DNA from: DAOTTX01 sp034437515
GTDB taxonomy: Bacteria > Chloroflexota > Anaerolineae > Aggregatilineales > Phototrophicaceae
Direction: 5' to 3'
Length of the DNA stretch: 44,844 nucleotides
NCBI GenBank assembly: GCA_034437515.1
Contig: DAOTTX010000428.1
Coordinates: 1-44,844, forward strand
A model generated the notes under the pieces. That model was not told the DNA's origin. It ran no database searches and saw only the letters and a list, made by a program, of their open reading frames with translations. Both the position numbers and the translations under genes were made by a program. Each line of letters starts with the position of its first letter. Within the stretch, counting starts at the first letter, position 1. Below are positions 15,397 to 23,840 of the stretch, piece by piece.

Positions 15397-17298
15397 TTAC
15401 TCCAGCAGAATCTCCCAGTCCTCCATCGTCGCGTGGAGTTCGTCCTCGGTCTGGGTGTAGGCTTCGCCTAACTCGCGCACCTTGTCCGCGTCCCCGGCGG
15501 TGCTGGCCTCGGCGATGGCGTCGTTCAGGTCGGCGATGGTCTGCTCAAGTTCGGTGATCTTGGCCTCGACCACTTCCAACCGCTTCGCCACCTGATAGGG
15601 GTTGAGTCCGTGTGATTTCTTCGGGCTGCTGCCCTTGCTGCCGTTCGACGTGCCGCCGTTGGATTTCGCCGCTTCTGCCGTCTTCGCCGCTTCCTCACGG
15701 CGGTTGCGCTCCGCGATGTACTCACGATAGGTGCCATTGAACACGCGCATCTTACCCGCGTTGACCTCCCAGATTTGCGTCGCCAGCGCGTTAATCAAAT
15801 AGCGGTCATGGCTGACCAGCAGAATCGTGCCGGGGAACGCGGTCAACACATCTTGAAGTACGTCCTGGCTATCTACGTCGAGATGGTTGGTCGGCTCGTC
15901 AAGCAGCAGCAGATTGGCCCCCGCCAGTGAGAGCTTCGCCAGCGCCAACCGTCCGCGCTCCCCGCCGGAAAGTGTGCCCACCTTGCGGAACACGTCCTCG
16001 CCAGTGAACAGATACTGCGCGAGGTAGCTGCGGATCTCGCTGACCGGTAGCGGCTCCACGTCGTAGATTTCATCCACGAGTGTGCGTTCGGGGTCGAGGC
16101 GTTCGTGTGCCTGCGCGAAGTACCCCAGTTCCACCGATGCGCCGAGTTGTGTCTCACCGTCGATTGCTTCCAGTTCGCCGATCACCGTTTTTAAGAACGT
16201 CGATTTGCCGACACCGTTCGGGCCGATGAGCGCGGCAGTCTCTCCGCGCCACAGCGTAATATCCGGCACGGCGAACAACGGTTCATCGTAGCCGACCGCG
16301 AGGTCGTGCGTCATCATCACCTTGTCACCGGAGCGCAGCCCTGAGTCGATGCGTAGATTCATCTCCTGACGTTCGCCGCGTGGCTGGTTGATGATCTTGC
16401 CGCGCTTCTTCATCGTTTCCAGCTTTTTCTGGCGGCCTTTGGCCTGCGCCGTCCAGCGGCTGCCCATATGCTTGCGGATGTATTCTTGCTCTTTGGCGAG
16501 GAACGACTGCTGTGACTCGTACTCCTTCATCAGCCGTTCGCGCCGTTCTTCGCGCTGCCGGACGTAGTGGCTGTAGTTGCCCCGGTAGGTTTCCAATCCG
16601 CCCCATTCGAGTTCCCAGACCACGTTAGCGAAGTTGTCCATAAAGTAGCGGTCATGGCTGACCGCCAGCACCGAACCGGGGAAGTCCTTCAGGAACTTTT
16701 CCAGCCATTCGACGGCGTAGATGTCGAGATGGTTGGTCGGCTCGTCGAGCACCAGCAGATCGGGCGCTTCCAATAGCAGCCGCGCCAGCATCGCCCGCGT
16801 CTTCTGCCCGCCGGAAAGCTGCGGGATGGTCATGTGATAGTCGTCCTCATCGAAGCCGACGCCGTGCAGCACCATCTTGATGCGGCTCTCGTAGGTGTAG
16901 CCGCCGCGTCGCTCGAATTCCTCTTGCAGCGGCCCGTAGGCGGTGAGCGCCTCACCGTGCCGGTCGGCGTCCGCCATCGCGTGTTCCAGTTCGTTGAGCC
17001 GTGCCTCAAGTTCGCGCAAGTCACCGAAGGCGTGCAGAGCTTCTTCCCACAGCGTATGCTCCCCGATCATCTCCGGGCGTTGCGGCAAGAAGCCGAGCCG
17101 GTTCTGCTTCGCCATATGGATCTCGCCTTCGGACGGCGAATCCAGGCCGACGATCAAATTCAGTAGGGTGGTCTTACCGGCACCGTTGGGGCCGACCAGC
17201 GCGATCCGTGCGCCGTGTGGGACGTCAAGTGAAATATCGCTGAAGACCTCGTCCGCAGCGTAAAATTTTGCCAGTTTATGGGCAGTCAGTATAGACAT
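15397..17298 (-). CDS. ABC-F family ATP-binding protein
   Basis: This 633-aa soluble protein has two ABC ATPase domains and no membrane part. Domain 1 shows Walker A GPNGAGKTT, signature LSGGQKTRA and Walker B LLVLDEPTNHLD; domain 2 shows GPNGVGKST, LSGGERGRL and LLLLDEPTNHLD. The charged interdomain linker (about residues 240-310) corresponds to the P-site tRNA-interaction motif of ABC-F translation factors. A Gly/Ser-rich joint leads to a C-terminal coiled coil (about 565-633), as in Uup/YfmR-like members. Such proteins act on stalled ribosomes or ribosome assembly, and some confer antibiotic resistance; the subtype cannot be fixed here. It is monocistronic, about 120 nt from pdxS, and divergent from the amidohydrolase gene. 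Confidence 0.95.
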   Translation of the reverse strand: MSILTAHKLAKFYAADEVFSDISLDVPHGARIALVGPNGAGKTTLLNLIVGLDSPSEGEIHMAKQNRLGFLPQRPEMIGEHTLWEEALHAFGDLRELEARLNELEHAMADADRHGEALTAYGPLQEEFERRGGYTYESRIKMVLHGVGFDEDDYHMTIPQLSGGQKTRAMLARLLLEAPDLLVLDEPTNHLDIYAVEWLEKFLKDFPGSVLAVSHDRYFMDNFANVVWELEWGGLETYRGNYSHYVRQREERRERLMKEYESQQSFLAKEQEYIRKHMGSRWTAQAKGRQKKLETMKKRGKIINQPRGERQEMNLRIDSGLRSGDKVMMTHDLAVGYDEPLFAVPDITLWRGETAALIGPNGVGKSTFLKTVIGELEAIDGETQLGASVELGYFAQAHERLDPERTLVDEIYDVEPLPVSEIRSYLAQYLFTGEDVFRKVGTLSGGERGRLALAKLSLAGANLLLLDEPTNHLDVDSQDVLQDVLTAFPGTILLVSHDRYLINALATQIWEVNAGKMRVFNGTYREYIAERNRREEAAKTAEAAKSNGGTSNGSKGSSPKKSHGLNPYQVAKRLEVVEAKITELEQTIADLNDAIAEASTAGDADKVRELGEAYTQTEDELHATMEDWEILLE

Positions 17299-17334
17299 CG
17301 TTTCTCTTGGGTCATAACAGGTCAGGTTACACCG

Positions 17335-17363
17335 ATTATATCACGGCTGTGCGCCGCTGCGCA
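17335..17363 (-). promoter_or_regulatory. Candidate promoter of the ABC-F gene
   Basis: On the minus strand a perfect -10 TATAAT (17340-17335) sits 17 nt from a weak -35 TGCGCA (17363-17358). This places the transcription start about 30 nt before the ABC-F ATG at 17298. Confidence 0.45.
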
Positions 17364-17434
17364 GAGGCTATTGCATCTGCCCACGTTTATCGCTACTGTC
17401 GTAGCATGTTTTTCAACAACGGAGGCAAACCCAC

Positions 17435-18670
17435 ATGACCACCACATTGATCCACAACGGCACCGTGATCGACGGCAGCGGCGACGACCCGATCAAGGGC
17501 AGCGCGGTGCTGGTCGAGGGTGACCGCATCAAGGCCGTCGGCACGGGCATTGACGCCCCCGATGACGCGGTACGCATCGACGCGAAGGGCGGGGTGATCC
17601 TCCCCGGCTTGATCGACGCGCATGTGCATCTGATGTTCCAGTTTGATGACATGCGCAAGATGATAAACACGCCGTTTTCGTACAATTTCTATCAAGCTGC
17701 GCTGTTTATGCGGCGCACCATCGCTGCCGGGATCACCACCGTGCGCGATGCGGGCGGGGCCGACCTCGGCATGAAACGCGCCGTCGCCGATGGCTTGGTC
17801 ATCGGCCCACGTATGCAGATCAGCATCACCGCGCTGGGCATCACCGGCGGACACACCGACGGCTGGCTGCCTTCCGGCATGGAATTTCGTCTGTTCGCGG
17901 ATTATCCCGGCAACCCCAACGGCATCTGTGACGGCATCGACGGGGTGCGGAAGAAAGTGCGCGAGGTGCTGCGAGCCGGCGCGGATGTCATCAAAGTGTG
18001 TTCGACGGGCGGTGTGCTCAGTCCGACCGATCACCCGGAGTTTACCCAGTTCACACCGGAGGAACTGATGGTGATGGTACAGGAGGGGATGTACCGGCGG
18101 GGAGTCAAGGTGATGGCACATGCGCAGGGCGCGGCGGGGATCAAAAACGCCGTGCGTGCAGGCATCCACAGCATCGAGCATGGTATGTTCCTCGATGATG
18201 AGGCCATCGACCTGATGCTCGAACACGGTACTTATCTCGTACCGACGCTGCTCGCGCCGCTTTCGGTGGTCGAGATCGGTGAGGCGACCGGTTCCATGCC
18301 GGAGTACGGCTTGCGTAAGGCAAAGGAAACCATCGACATCCACAAGGAGAGCATCGCTAAGGCGTACAAGGCCGGGGTGAAGATCGCCATGGGCACCGAC
18401 GCCGGAGTGATGCCGCACGGCACCAACTTACGCGAGCTAGGGCTGATGTGCGAACTTGGCATGTCCCCGATGGAGGCCATCGTCGCCACCACCCGCACCG
18501 CCGCGCAGTGCCTCGGCTGGGACGACCGCGTCGGCACATTGGAAGCGGGCAAGCTGGCGGATGTGGTCGTGGCAAAAACCGACCCGCTAGCGGATATTCG
18601 TTCACTCGAAGACAATGACAACATCGCGCTGGTCATGCAAGACGGCGCAATATTAAAGAACGGACTATAA
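17435..18670 (+). CDS. Metal-dependent amidohydrolase (imidazolonepropionase-like)
   Basis: This 411-aa cytosolic enzyme of the amidohydrolase superfamily hydrolyses amide or related bonds. The metal site reads clearly: His63 and His65 in DAHVHL, Lys187 in DVIKVCSTGG (likely carboxylated), His229 in VMAHAQG, His249 in IEHGMF and Asp322 in MGTDAGVMPHG. The composite beta-sandwich is formed by the N- and C-terminal ends (GTVIDGSGD, LEAGKLADVVV). It resembles Xaa-Pro dipeptidase or prolidase-type members; substrate is unknown. GGAGG lies 9 nt before the ATG. moaB starts 4 nt after the stop, so the two are one transcription unit. Confidence 0.93.
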   Translation: MTTTLIHNGTVIDGSGDDPIKGSAVLVEGDRIKAVGTGIDAPDDAVRIDAKGGVILPGLIDAHVHLMFQFDDMRKMINTPFSYNFYQAALFMRRTIAAGITTVRDAGGADLGMKRAVADGLVIGPRMQISITALGITGGHTDGWLPSGMEFRLFADYPGNPNGICDGIDGVRKKVREVLRAGADVIKVCSTGGVLSPTDHPEFTQFTPEELMVMVQEGMYRRGVKVMAHAQGAAGIKNAVRAGIHSIEHGMFLDDEAIDLMLEHGTYLVPTLLAPLSVVEIGEATGSMPEYGLRKAKETIDIHKESIAKAYKAGVKIAMGTDAGVMPHGTNLRELGLMCELGMSPMEAIVATTRTAAQCLGWDDRVGTLEAGKLADVVVAKTDPLADIRSLEDNDNIALVMQDGAILKNGL

Positions 18671-18674
18671 GATT

Positions 18675-19187
18675 ATGGGCGCAGAAGAACACCGCGAGAA
18701 AGCCGGGGAAGGGGCGATTACGGTCGGCATCGTCACCGTGAGCGACACTCGCACCCCGGCAACGGACGAGAATCACAAATACATCGAGGCGCGGCTGACT
18801 GAGCTGGGGCACACGGTCGGCGCGTATCGCCTCATCAAAGACGAGGCCGAGCAGGTCGCCGCCGTGCTGGACGAACTCTGTACGCTGCCGGGGGTGCAGA
18901 TCGTATTGTTCAACGGCGGCACCGGCATCGCCCCGCGTGACCGCACCTACGATGTGGTCAGCCGCAAGCTGGAAAAGACCCTGCCCGGCTTCGGCGAGTT
19001 GTTCCGCATGTTGAGCTACGACGAGGTCGGCGCGGCGGCCATGCTCAGCCGGGCGACGGCGGGCGTATATCGTAATACCGTCGTGTTCTCCATGCCGGGG
19101 AGCAACAACGCCGTCCGCACCGCGCTGGAAAAGCTCATCCTGCCGGAACTCAATCACCTCGCATGGGAAGTCGTGCGCAAGGGGTAG
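18675..19187 (+). CDS. moaB: Molybdenum cofactor biosynthesis protein MoaB/MogA-like
   Basis: This 170-aa protein of the MoaB/Mog family has the motif VGIVTVSDTR at the N-terminus, the molybdopterin-binding FNGGTGIAPRD segment and MPGSNNAVRTALEKLILPEL at the C-terminus. The family adenylylates molybdopterin before metal insertion, though MoaB proper can be dispensable. No other moa or moe gene is in the window. It is translated from an ATG 4 nt after the amidohydrolase stop, which suggests coupling. The stop is one base from the stop of the convergent ThuA-like gene. The linkage to an amidohydrolase is odd but need not be functional. Confidence 0.93.
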   Translation: MGAEEHREKAGEGAITVGIVTVSDTRTPATDENHKYIEARLTELGHTVGAYRLIKDEAEQVAAVLDELCTLPGVQIVLFNGGTGIAPRDRTYDVVSRKLEKTLPGFGELFRMLSYDEVGAAAMLSRATAGVYRNTVVFSMPGSNNAVRTALEKLILPELNHLAWEVVRKG

Positions 19188-19188
19188 T

Positions 19189-21456
19189 TTATTCGCGGGT
19201 GAATGCGCCTTCGCTGTAATCCGAGAGGCCACCCGGCCCCCACGCCCGCACGTAGAAGAGATAGTCACCGGCAGGCAGCACCCCGCCCGCCAGCAGCGGA
19301 TCGGTGTAGGCGCAGGTCTGCCCCGCCGCCGCACAGTCGATCTCTGCGGCCTGGAACCAGCCAATCGGGTAGCTCCAGGCGTAATCCGCCGGGGTGAGGA
19401 TTAACTCATACCACGTCGCCCGTGCCGGACTCTGCCAGGTGAAGGTGGGGTCAACGGGATCAGCGACGATGAGGCCGGTCGGCGCGTTCGGTGCCTGGGT
19501 GGGCAGGCTCAGACCGGGTGTATGTTCGACCCAGGCCGTGCTGCTGTCCGTGCCATCGGGGCTGCTGAAGCCGCCCGCGCCCCAGGCCCGCATCCAGATC
19601 ATGTAATCACCGCCGGGGAAGTCGATGGCGGGGTTCACGGTGCAGGTGCCGTCAGCACAGACTGCCGCCGCCTCGTACCAGCGTAGATGCTGCGGCCCGC
19701 CAGCCCGCCCGATGTAAAGCTGTGCCCAGTCGATGCCGGGGGAGGCGTCCCAGGTGATCGTCGGGCGGCCTTCGTTGGGGTCGGCGGTGATGTTGGTGGG
19801 CGGTTGTGTCACCGCAACGGTGAAGGCCGCGCCTGCGGGGTCACTGAGCAGGAACGCCGCGCTTTCCATCAGGTAGACCTGCACCCACCAGCGATAACTG
19901 CCGTTATCCAGTTGCTCACCCTCGACCGCGCAGGCGATCCCGGTGCAGATGGCGCTGTCCTCATGCCATTGATCGACCAGCAGCGCATCGTCTTTCACCA
20001 CGATCAGCCGGTACCACGCATCCGGCACGCTGTTCGCGCCCTCGGTGAGCTGGTGCGTCCAGGTGTAGGTCGGGATGACCGGCACCGCGTTCAACCCCTC
20101 GACATCTTGATCGGTCGGCACCCCACCGACGATGATGGTAACCGTCGCCACACTGGATTCGCCATCGGCGTTGGTCGCCCGGTAGGTGAAGTTATCCGTA
20201 CCACTGAAGCCGTCGTCGGGTGTGTAGGTGAAGCTACCATCGCTGTTCAGCGTCAGCGTGCCGTCACTCACGTCAGTGACCAGCACGGCGTCGTCCGCGT
20301 TCGTGTCGTTAGCGAGCACACCGTTCGCCGCATTTACCGTCAACGTCTGCTCAAAGCCGATGAAGTAATCGTCATCGTTGGCGGTCGGTGTGACCGGCGC
20401 ATCCCCGACGGTGATGGTGACCGTCGCTATACCGGATTCGCCATCAGTGTTCGTCGCCCGGTAGGTGAAGCTGTCGTCACCGCTGAAGCCGTCGTCGGGT
20501 GTGTAGGTGAAGCCGCCGTCGCTGTTCAGCGTCAGCGTACCGTCACTCACGTCAGTGACCAGCACGGCATCGTCCGCGTTTGTGTCGTTAGCGAGCACAC
20601 CGTTCGCCGCGTTTACCGTCAACGGTTGCTCAAAGCCGATGCTGTAGGTGTCATCGGCGGCGGTGGGTGGGTCACCGGCGTTGCACGGGTCGCCTGCCGC
20701 CCATTCGATGCCACCCTGTAGGTGGCCCTGGAACAGCGGCTCTTCGTAGGTGGCGTCGGTGTGGCCCATTGCCGTGTAGAACGAGCGTCCGCCCTCATAT
20801 TCGTGATACCACGCAATCGGATGATCCTCGCCCATTTGCCCGCCGTCGTAGGTGCTTTCGTCGAGAGTCAGCAGCACGTTGACGTGGGGGCGCGGGTTCT
20901 GCCGGAAGTTGTACCATTCATCGCGGCGTGTCCATGTTTGCGGCAAGCCTTCGGTGGCGGGATGCGCCGTGTCTTCGACCAGGACATCAGCCACAGCGGT
21001 GCCGGGGGGATGGTTGGCGAAGTACGCGCCGACCAGTTCGCCGTAAAACGCCCAGTTATATTCGGTGTCCGTCGCCGAATGCACCCCGGCGTAACCACCA
21101 CCGTTACGGATGTAGTCCTCGAAAACGTCCTGCTGGGTGTTGTTCAGCACGTCGCCGGTCGTATTTAAGAAGATGACCACGTCGAAATCGTCCAGAAAGC
21201 CGGGGATAAACCGGTCGGCGTTTTCCGTCTGGGTGACTGACCAATTGTTTTCGGTCGCCAGCGTCTCGACCAGCGCGATGCCTTCGGGGATCGACCCATG
21301 CCGAAAGCCTTCTGTGCGTGAAAAGATCAACACACTCATACAGGCGTTCTCAGTTGCGGTTTGCTCGGTCTGCGCGGTGGCAGGCGCGTTCACCAGCAGG
21401 TAGACCACCAGCAGCAGCACAACGTTCAACCCGGCGATCATCAATAATTTGCGCAT
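19189..21456 (-). CDS. Secreted ThuA-like protein with tandem Ig-like repeats
   Basis: This 755-aa protein has an N-terminal signal peptide (LLMIAGLNVVLLLVVYLLV, ending near ATA). Residues of about 38-265 form a ThuA-like (trehalose-utilisation, class I glutamine amidotransferase-like) domain, with SRTEGFRHGSI, GGGYAGVHSATDTEYNW, HPATEGLP and AWYHEYEGGRSFYTAMGH. Two near-identical repeats of about 93 aa follow (ANDDxYxIGFEQ to TVTIxVG), of the cadherin/VCBS 'NGVLANDTN' type, which usually bind calcium and act in adhesion. The last 300 residues hold three fibronectin-like beta domains with paired cysteines (ICTGIACAVEG, CADGTCTV, CAAAGQTCAY). It probably acts at the cell surface on polysaccharide; the reaction is unknown. 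GGAGAAG precedes the start. Confidence 0.85.
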   Translation of the reverse strand: MRKLLMIAGLNVVLLLVVYLLVNAPATAQTEQTATENACMSVLIFSRTEGFRHGSIPEGIALVETLATENNWSVTQTENADRFIPGFLDDFDVVIFLNTTGDVLNNTQQDVFEDYIRNGGGYAGVHSATDTEYNWAFYGELVGAYFANHPPGTAVADVLVEDTAHPATEGLPQTWTRRDEWYNFRQNPRPHVNVLLTLDESTYDGGQMGEDHPIAWYHEYEGGRSFYTAMGHTDATYEEPLFQGHLQGGIEWAAGDPCNAGDPPTAADDTYSIGFEQPLTVNAANGVLANDTNADDAVLVTDVSDGTLTLNSDGGFTYTPDDGFSGDDSFTYRATNTDGESGIATVTITVGDAPVTPTANDDDYFIGFEQTLTVNAANGVLANDTNADDAVLVTDVSDGTLTLNSDGSFTYTPDDGFSGTDNFTYRATNADGESSVATVTIIVGGVPTDQDVEGLNAVPVIPTYTWTHQLTEGANSVPDAWYRLIVVKDDALLVDQWHEDSAICTGIACAVEGEQLDNGSYRWWVQVYLMESAAFLLSDPAGAAFTVAVTQPPTNITADPNEGRPTITWDASPGIDWAQLYIGRAGGPQHLRWYEAAAVCADGTCTVNPAIDFPGGDYMIWMRAWGAGGFSSPDGTDSSTAWVEHTPGLSLPTQAPNAPTGLIVADPVDPTFTWQSPARATWYELILTPADYAWSYPIGWFQAAEIDCAAAGQTCAYTDPLLAGGVLPAGDYLFYVRAWGPGGLSDYSEGAFTRE
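20122..20679 (-). repeat. Two tandem 279-nt coding repeats in the ThuA-like gene
   Basis: Two copies of a 279-nt (93-codon) unit lie head to tail, with long identical stretches between them. An example is CAACG(g/t)(t/c)TGCTCAAAGCC at 20341 and again at 20620. They encode the two Ig-like/cadherin-like repeats. The high nucleotide identity suggests a recent duplication or ongoing gene conversion. Confidence 0.9.
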
Positions 21457-21812
21457 ACATCTTCTCCATCAAATACATTCATCTTGAGTGTAACACCCAG
21501 CCATGTTAAAGCCTGTAGGACGAAGATACTGTTATTAAGTAAATGTAATGCTCCCCTCATTGGATGTTAGCACGCCCTTGATCTCGCGCCGATGTTGTGA
21601 CGACCACGGCTCCGGGCCGGAAGAACCCAGACCCATGCTCGTAAGAATGGCGCTTTAGCATGGCGTTATTCGCCTATCGACCCCGCTTTATGAGGATTGG
21701 TGTGCTTTGCGTTCCTGCCAGTGAAGCCACACAACAGAGCACGCTTTCCATGCGAAGATCATCCGATGCGTGACATCCACAAATTGCCGCATCAACGCAG
21801 TTGATAGCTTTT
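21457..21812. other. Intergenic region between ThuA-like and dprA genes
   Basis: This 356-base region shows no convincing gene. The right part allows a minus-strand micro-ORF of about 35 codons (about 21690-21797) that starts MRQFVDVTHRM and has no clear ribosome site; it is more likely chance or a remnant. The left end (21457-21500) must hold the ThuA-like gene's promoter, but no clear hexamers are seen. Confidence 0.5.
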
Positions 21813-22652
21813 CTATATCAATCCACTCAGGTCAGCGGTGATGATGGTCGCACCGCCTTCGATCAAAGTGCGGTTGCCGGTGGCCTCGCTCGCCATGACG
21901 TAGAGCGGCACCCCCTGCACCTGCGCGAAACGGGCCGCGTGCATCGCCCCACCGCCGACCTCGGTTTCGACCACGATCACACCGGCGCACAGGCCGGTGA
22001 TGATGCGGTTACGAGCGACCAATCCCGGCGCGCTCACCGCCGCACCGGGCGCGACCTCGCACAGCAGCGCCCCACGTTCGGCGATAGCCTGCGCGAGTGC
22101 GCGGTGCTCCTTCGGGTACACGTTGAGCACACCGCTGCCCAACACCGCCAAAGGTCGCCCGCCGCTGATCGCCAATGTGCCCATGTGCGCGGCGGCATCT
22201 ACACCGAACGCCAATCCACTGACCACACCATGACCGCAAGCCGCCAATGCCGCACTCACCGACTCGGCGAAATCACGGGCACGGTCACTCGGCTTGCGTG
22301 TACCGATGACGGCGTAACACTGTTTGACATCGGGCAAGGTGCCCCGCAGAAACAGCGTCGGTGGGGCGTCCTCGACCGTCCGTAGTGCCGCCGGGTATCC
22401 CGCATCATGCCACGTCAGCACTTCGACACCAGCGGAGCGCCAACCAGCCAGCGCGGTTTCAACCTGGGCGACATCCAACGCGAGGATTGACGCCGCGATC
22501 TTCGGGCCGACACCGTTCACCTGCCGTAGCTCGGCTGCCGTCGCGTTGAGGATGGCGTGCAGGTCGTCGTCGAACGCCCGCAGCAGCGCCCGAAAGGTCT
22601 TGCCGCCCAGGTGCTTGGCTAAGCTGAGCGCGACCCAGGCCGGGTCTGCCAT
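21813..22652 (-). CDS. dprA: DNA-processing protein DprA
   Basis: This 279-aa protein has an N-terminal helix-hairpin-helix region (VNGVGPKIAASIL) followed by the Rossmann-like DprA fold: YPAALRTVEDAPPTLFLRG, AVIGTRKPS, VVSGLAFGVDAAAH, VLGSGVLNVYPKEHR, ARNRIITGLCAGVIVVE and a GG.IIT-like C-terminal end. DprA binds incoming single-stranded DNA during transformation and loads RecA. The usual SGSLITA stretch reads GGGAMHAA here, a mild divergence. It lies 3 nt after a MerR-type regulator gene, so both are probably translated from one message. No com genes are visible in the window. Confidence 0.95.
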   Translation of the reverse strand: MADPAWVALSLAKHLGGKTFRALLRAFDDDLHAILNATAAELRQVNGVGPKIAASILALDVAQVETALAGWRSAGVEVLTWHDAGYPAALRTVEDAPPTLFLRGTLPDVKQCYAVIGTRKPSDRARDFAESVSAALAACGHGVVSGLAFGVDAAAHMGTLAISGGRPLAVLGSGVLNVYPKEHRALAQAIAERGALLCEVAPGAAVSAPGLVARNRIITGLCAGVIVVETEVGGGAMHAARFAQVQGVPLYVMASEATGNRTLIEGGATIITADLSGLI

Positions 22653-22655
22653 CAG

Positions 22656-23270
22656 CTATTCTTCTTCATAATACTCGACCAGAGAAAGCAGCATCGCGTT
22701 CATGAAATTGTTCACCTGCCGAACGAGGTTGGCCCATTCCGGGGCGCTGCGCGGTGGGGTGATCTCCGTCCATGTGAGGATGGAGTTGATGACGAACTCC
22801 CCGAAGTAGAAGAAACCGCGCAGCGCCTGTGGCAGTGTCAGCCCGTCCTCGCTGAGGATAGCGGCGTATTCTTTACCCAACTGGATCGCCGGGGCGAGTT
22901 TTTCATCTCGTGCGCCGGTGGCGAGGTACTCGCGCAGACGTTCCAGCAATTCCCGCCCACGAGAGCGCATCTCGATCCGCGTTTTCTCACCCATGGCGGC
23001 GTACCAGGGGGCTTCGCTCAGTGTGCCCCCGCCGATCTCCATCCGCGCCTGCCCCAGCGCGTTCTGGATAATGACCTGCACATCGACCGGTTGTAGTTCA
23101 CCGTAGGACTGCGCGTATTGCATCAATTCGGATTTGCGGAAGCGGCGATGCCCACCCGGTGTGCGCCGGGCGTTGATCTTGCCTTCGTCCGCCCAGGTAC
23201 GCACGGTCGCCGGATGCACACCGAGAATATCAGCGGCGCGGCGCAGACTCAGCCACTCGTCATTGCTCAT
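22656..23270 (-). CDS. MerR/excisionase-type HTH regulator with C-terminal helical domain
   Basis: This is a 204-aa protein. Residues 5-50 form a winged helix-turn-helix of the MerR/BldC/excisionase type (LSLRRAADILGVHPATVRTWADEG followed by the wing TPGGHRRFRKSEL). The remaining 140 residues are helical (RGRELLERLREYL, LGKEYAAILSEDGLTLPQAL, FVINSILTWTE) and recall RsbRD-type N-terminal sensory domains; that link is inference. The protein ends with an acidic YYEEE. It probably controls its own operon with dprA, from which it is separated by 3 nt. AAAGG stands upstream of the ATG, and a promoter lies at 23307-23336 within a duplicated module. Confidence 0.85.
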   Translation of the reverse strand: MSNDEWLSLRRAADILGVHPATVRTWADEGKINARRTPGGHRRFRKSELMQYAQSYGELQPVDVQVIIQNALGQARMEIGGGTLSEAPWYAAMGEKTRIEMRSRGRELLERLREYLATGARDEKLAPAIQLGKEYAAILSEDGLTLPQALRGFFYFGEFVINSILTWTEITPPRSAPEWANLVRQVNNFMNAMLLSLVEYYEEE

Positions 23271-23306
23271 CGTGTGGAAACCTTTATGTCATTCACGTTT
23301 CTCTAA

Positions 23307-23336
23307 ATTATAACGGCATCACCGTAGAAGTGAAAA
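23307..23336 (-). promoter_or_regulatory. Promoter of the regulator-dprA operon
   Basis: On the minus strand the -35 is TTTTCA (23336-23331), the spacer is 18 nt and the -10 is a perfect TATAAT (23312-23307). The spacer contains ACGGTGATG four bases before the -10. The kinase promoter at 2477-2504 has the same nonamer five bases before its TATAAT. The predicted start is about 30 nt before the ATG. Confidence 0.65.
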
Positions 23337-23362
23337 CATGCGAGCTGTGCCCCCAGGGTAAT

Positions 23363-23436
23363 CGCTCCAAAATGCACTTGACGGTAAGGTCTGGTTCTGG
23401 CGAACGCTCTGCCCCCCTCTGAATCTCCCCCGTAGA
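23363..23436 (-). repeat. Promoter-associated dispersed repeat, copy B
   Basis: The minus-strand core (23407 down to 23363) matches copy A at 2405-2449 in 42 of 45 positions, with further similarity to about 23436. The core ends 26 nt before the -35 of the regulator-dprA promoter; in copy A the distance to the -35 is 27 nt. Confidence 0.85.
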
Positions 23437-23609
23437 CCTATGATTGCCCACAAGTCGGCAAGGGCGATGTCGGGCGCAGCATGTACGTGATCGTCAACGG
23501 TACATCCCCGGCGGCGACGTTCACGGTAGATACCAGCGATTCGTAGCATGGTGACATCCCGTTTGGGGCCTATGACCGTCGGCGTGTGTGCTACATGGCT
23601 GAACATACA

Positions 23610-23639
23610 TTGACAAGCCACACGCGCCCATGATATACT
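23610..23639 (+). promoter_or_regulatory. Promoter of the SRP RNA gene
   Basis: A perfect -35 TTGACA (23610-23615), an 18-nt spacer and -10 TATACT (23634-23639) would start transcription near 23646, about 28 nt before the mature RNA end. Confidence 0.7.
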
Positions 23640-23673
23640 TCGCACCAATAAAATTAACAACTTATTTTTAAGC

Positions 23674-23811
23674 GGGTTGTTGTTAGTCCGCTCGTGCTGG
23701 GTCCTGCGCGGCAGAGTCTTCGAATCGTGTCAGGGGCGGAAGCCAGCAGCACTAAGGAGTAACTTCTGGGTGCCGTAGGTTCTCCTGGCGCGGGCGCACT
23801 GATAACAACCA
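23674..23811 (+). ncRNA. ffs: Signal recognition particle RNA (4.5S-type)
   Basis: About 138 nt fold into one long rod. The ends pair (GGTTGTTGTTAGT at 23675 onward with ACTGATAACAACC ending at 23810, with G-U pairs). The tip carries the conserved GTCAGG, GGAA tetraloop (23738-23741) and AGCAGC elements that form the Ffh-binding helix 8. A T6 run follows at once (23812-23817). This RNA joins Ffh to target membrane and secreted proteins cotranslationally. The size is typical of the longer single-hairpin bacterial form. Exact ends are approximate. Confidence 0.88.
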
Positions 23812-23840
23812 TTTTTTGTTCACCAACAGGAACGGACGGC

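Larger units (their letters stand above)
23271..23609. other. Divergent region between regulator-dprA operon and SRP RNA gene
   Basis: No gene is supported here. The left part has the minus-strand promoter and copy B of the dispersed repeat. The middle (23440-23600) contains short inverted repeats but nothing recognisable; it can be read as a minus-strand frame (HAAPDIALADLWAI), which may be a relic. Confidence 0.55.

Noticed and set aside
17393..18418. Long minus-strand frame of 341 codons
   Set aside because: It lies entirely opposite the amidohydrolase gene, has no family motifs and uses the complement of GC-rich codons; it is a shadow frame.
19687..20721. Plus-strand frame of 344 codons
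   Set aside because: It is antisense to the ThuA-like gene. The internal repetition it shows is just the complement of the two 279-nt coding repeats.
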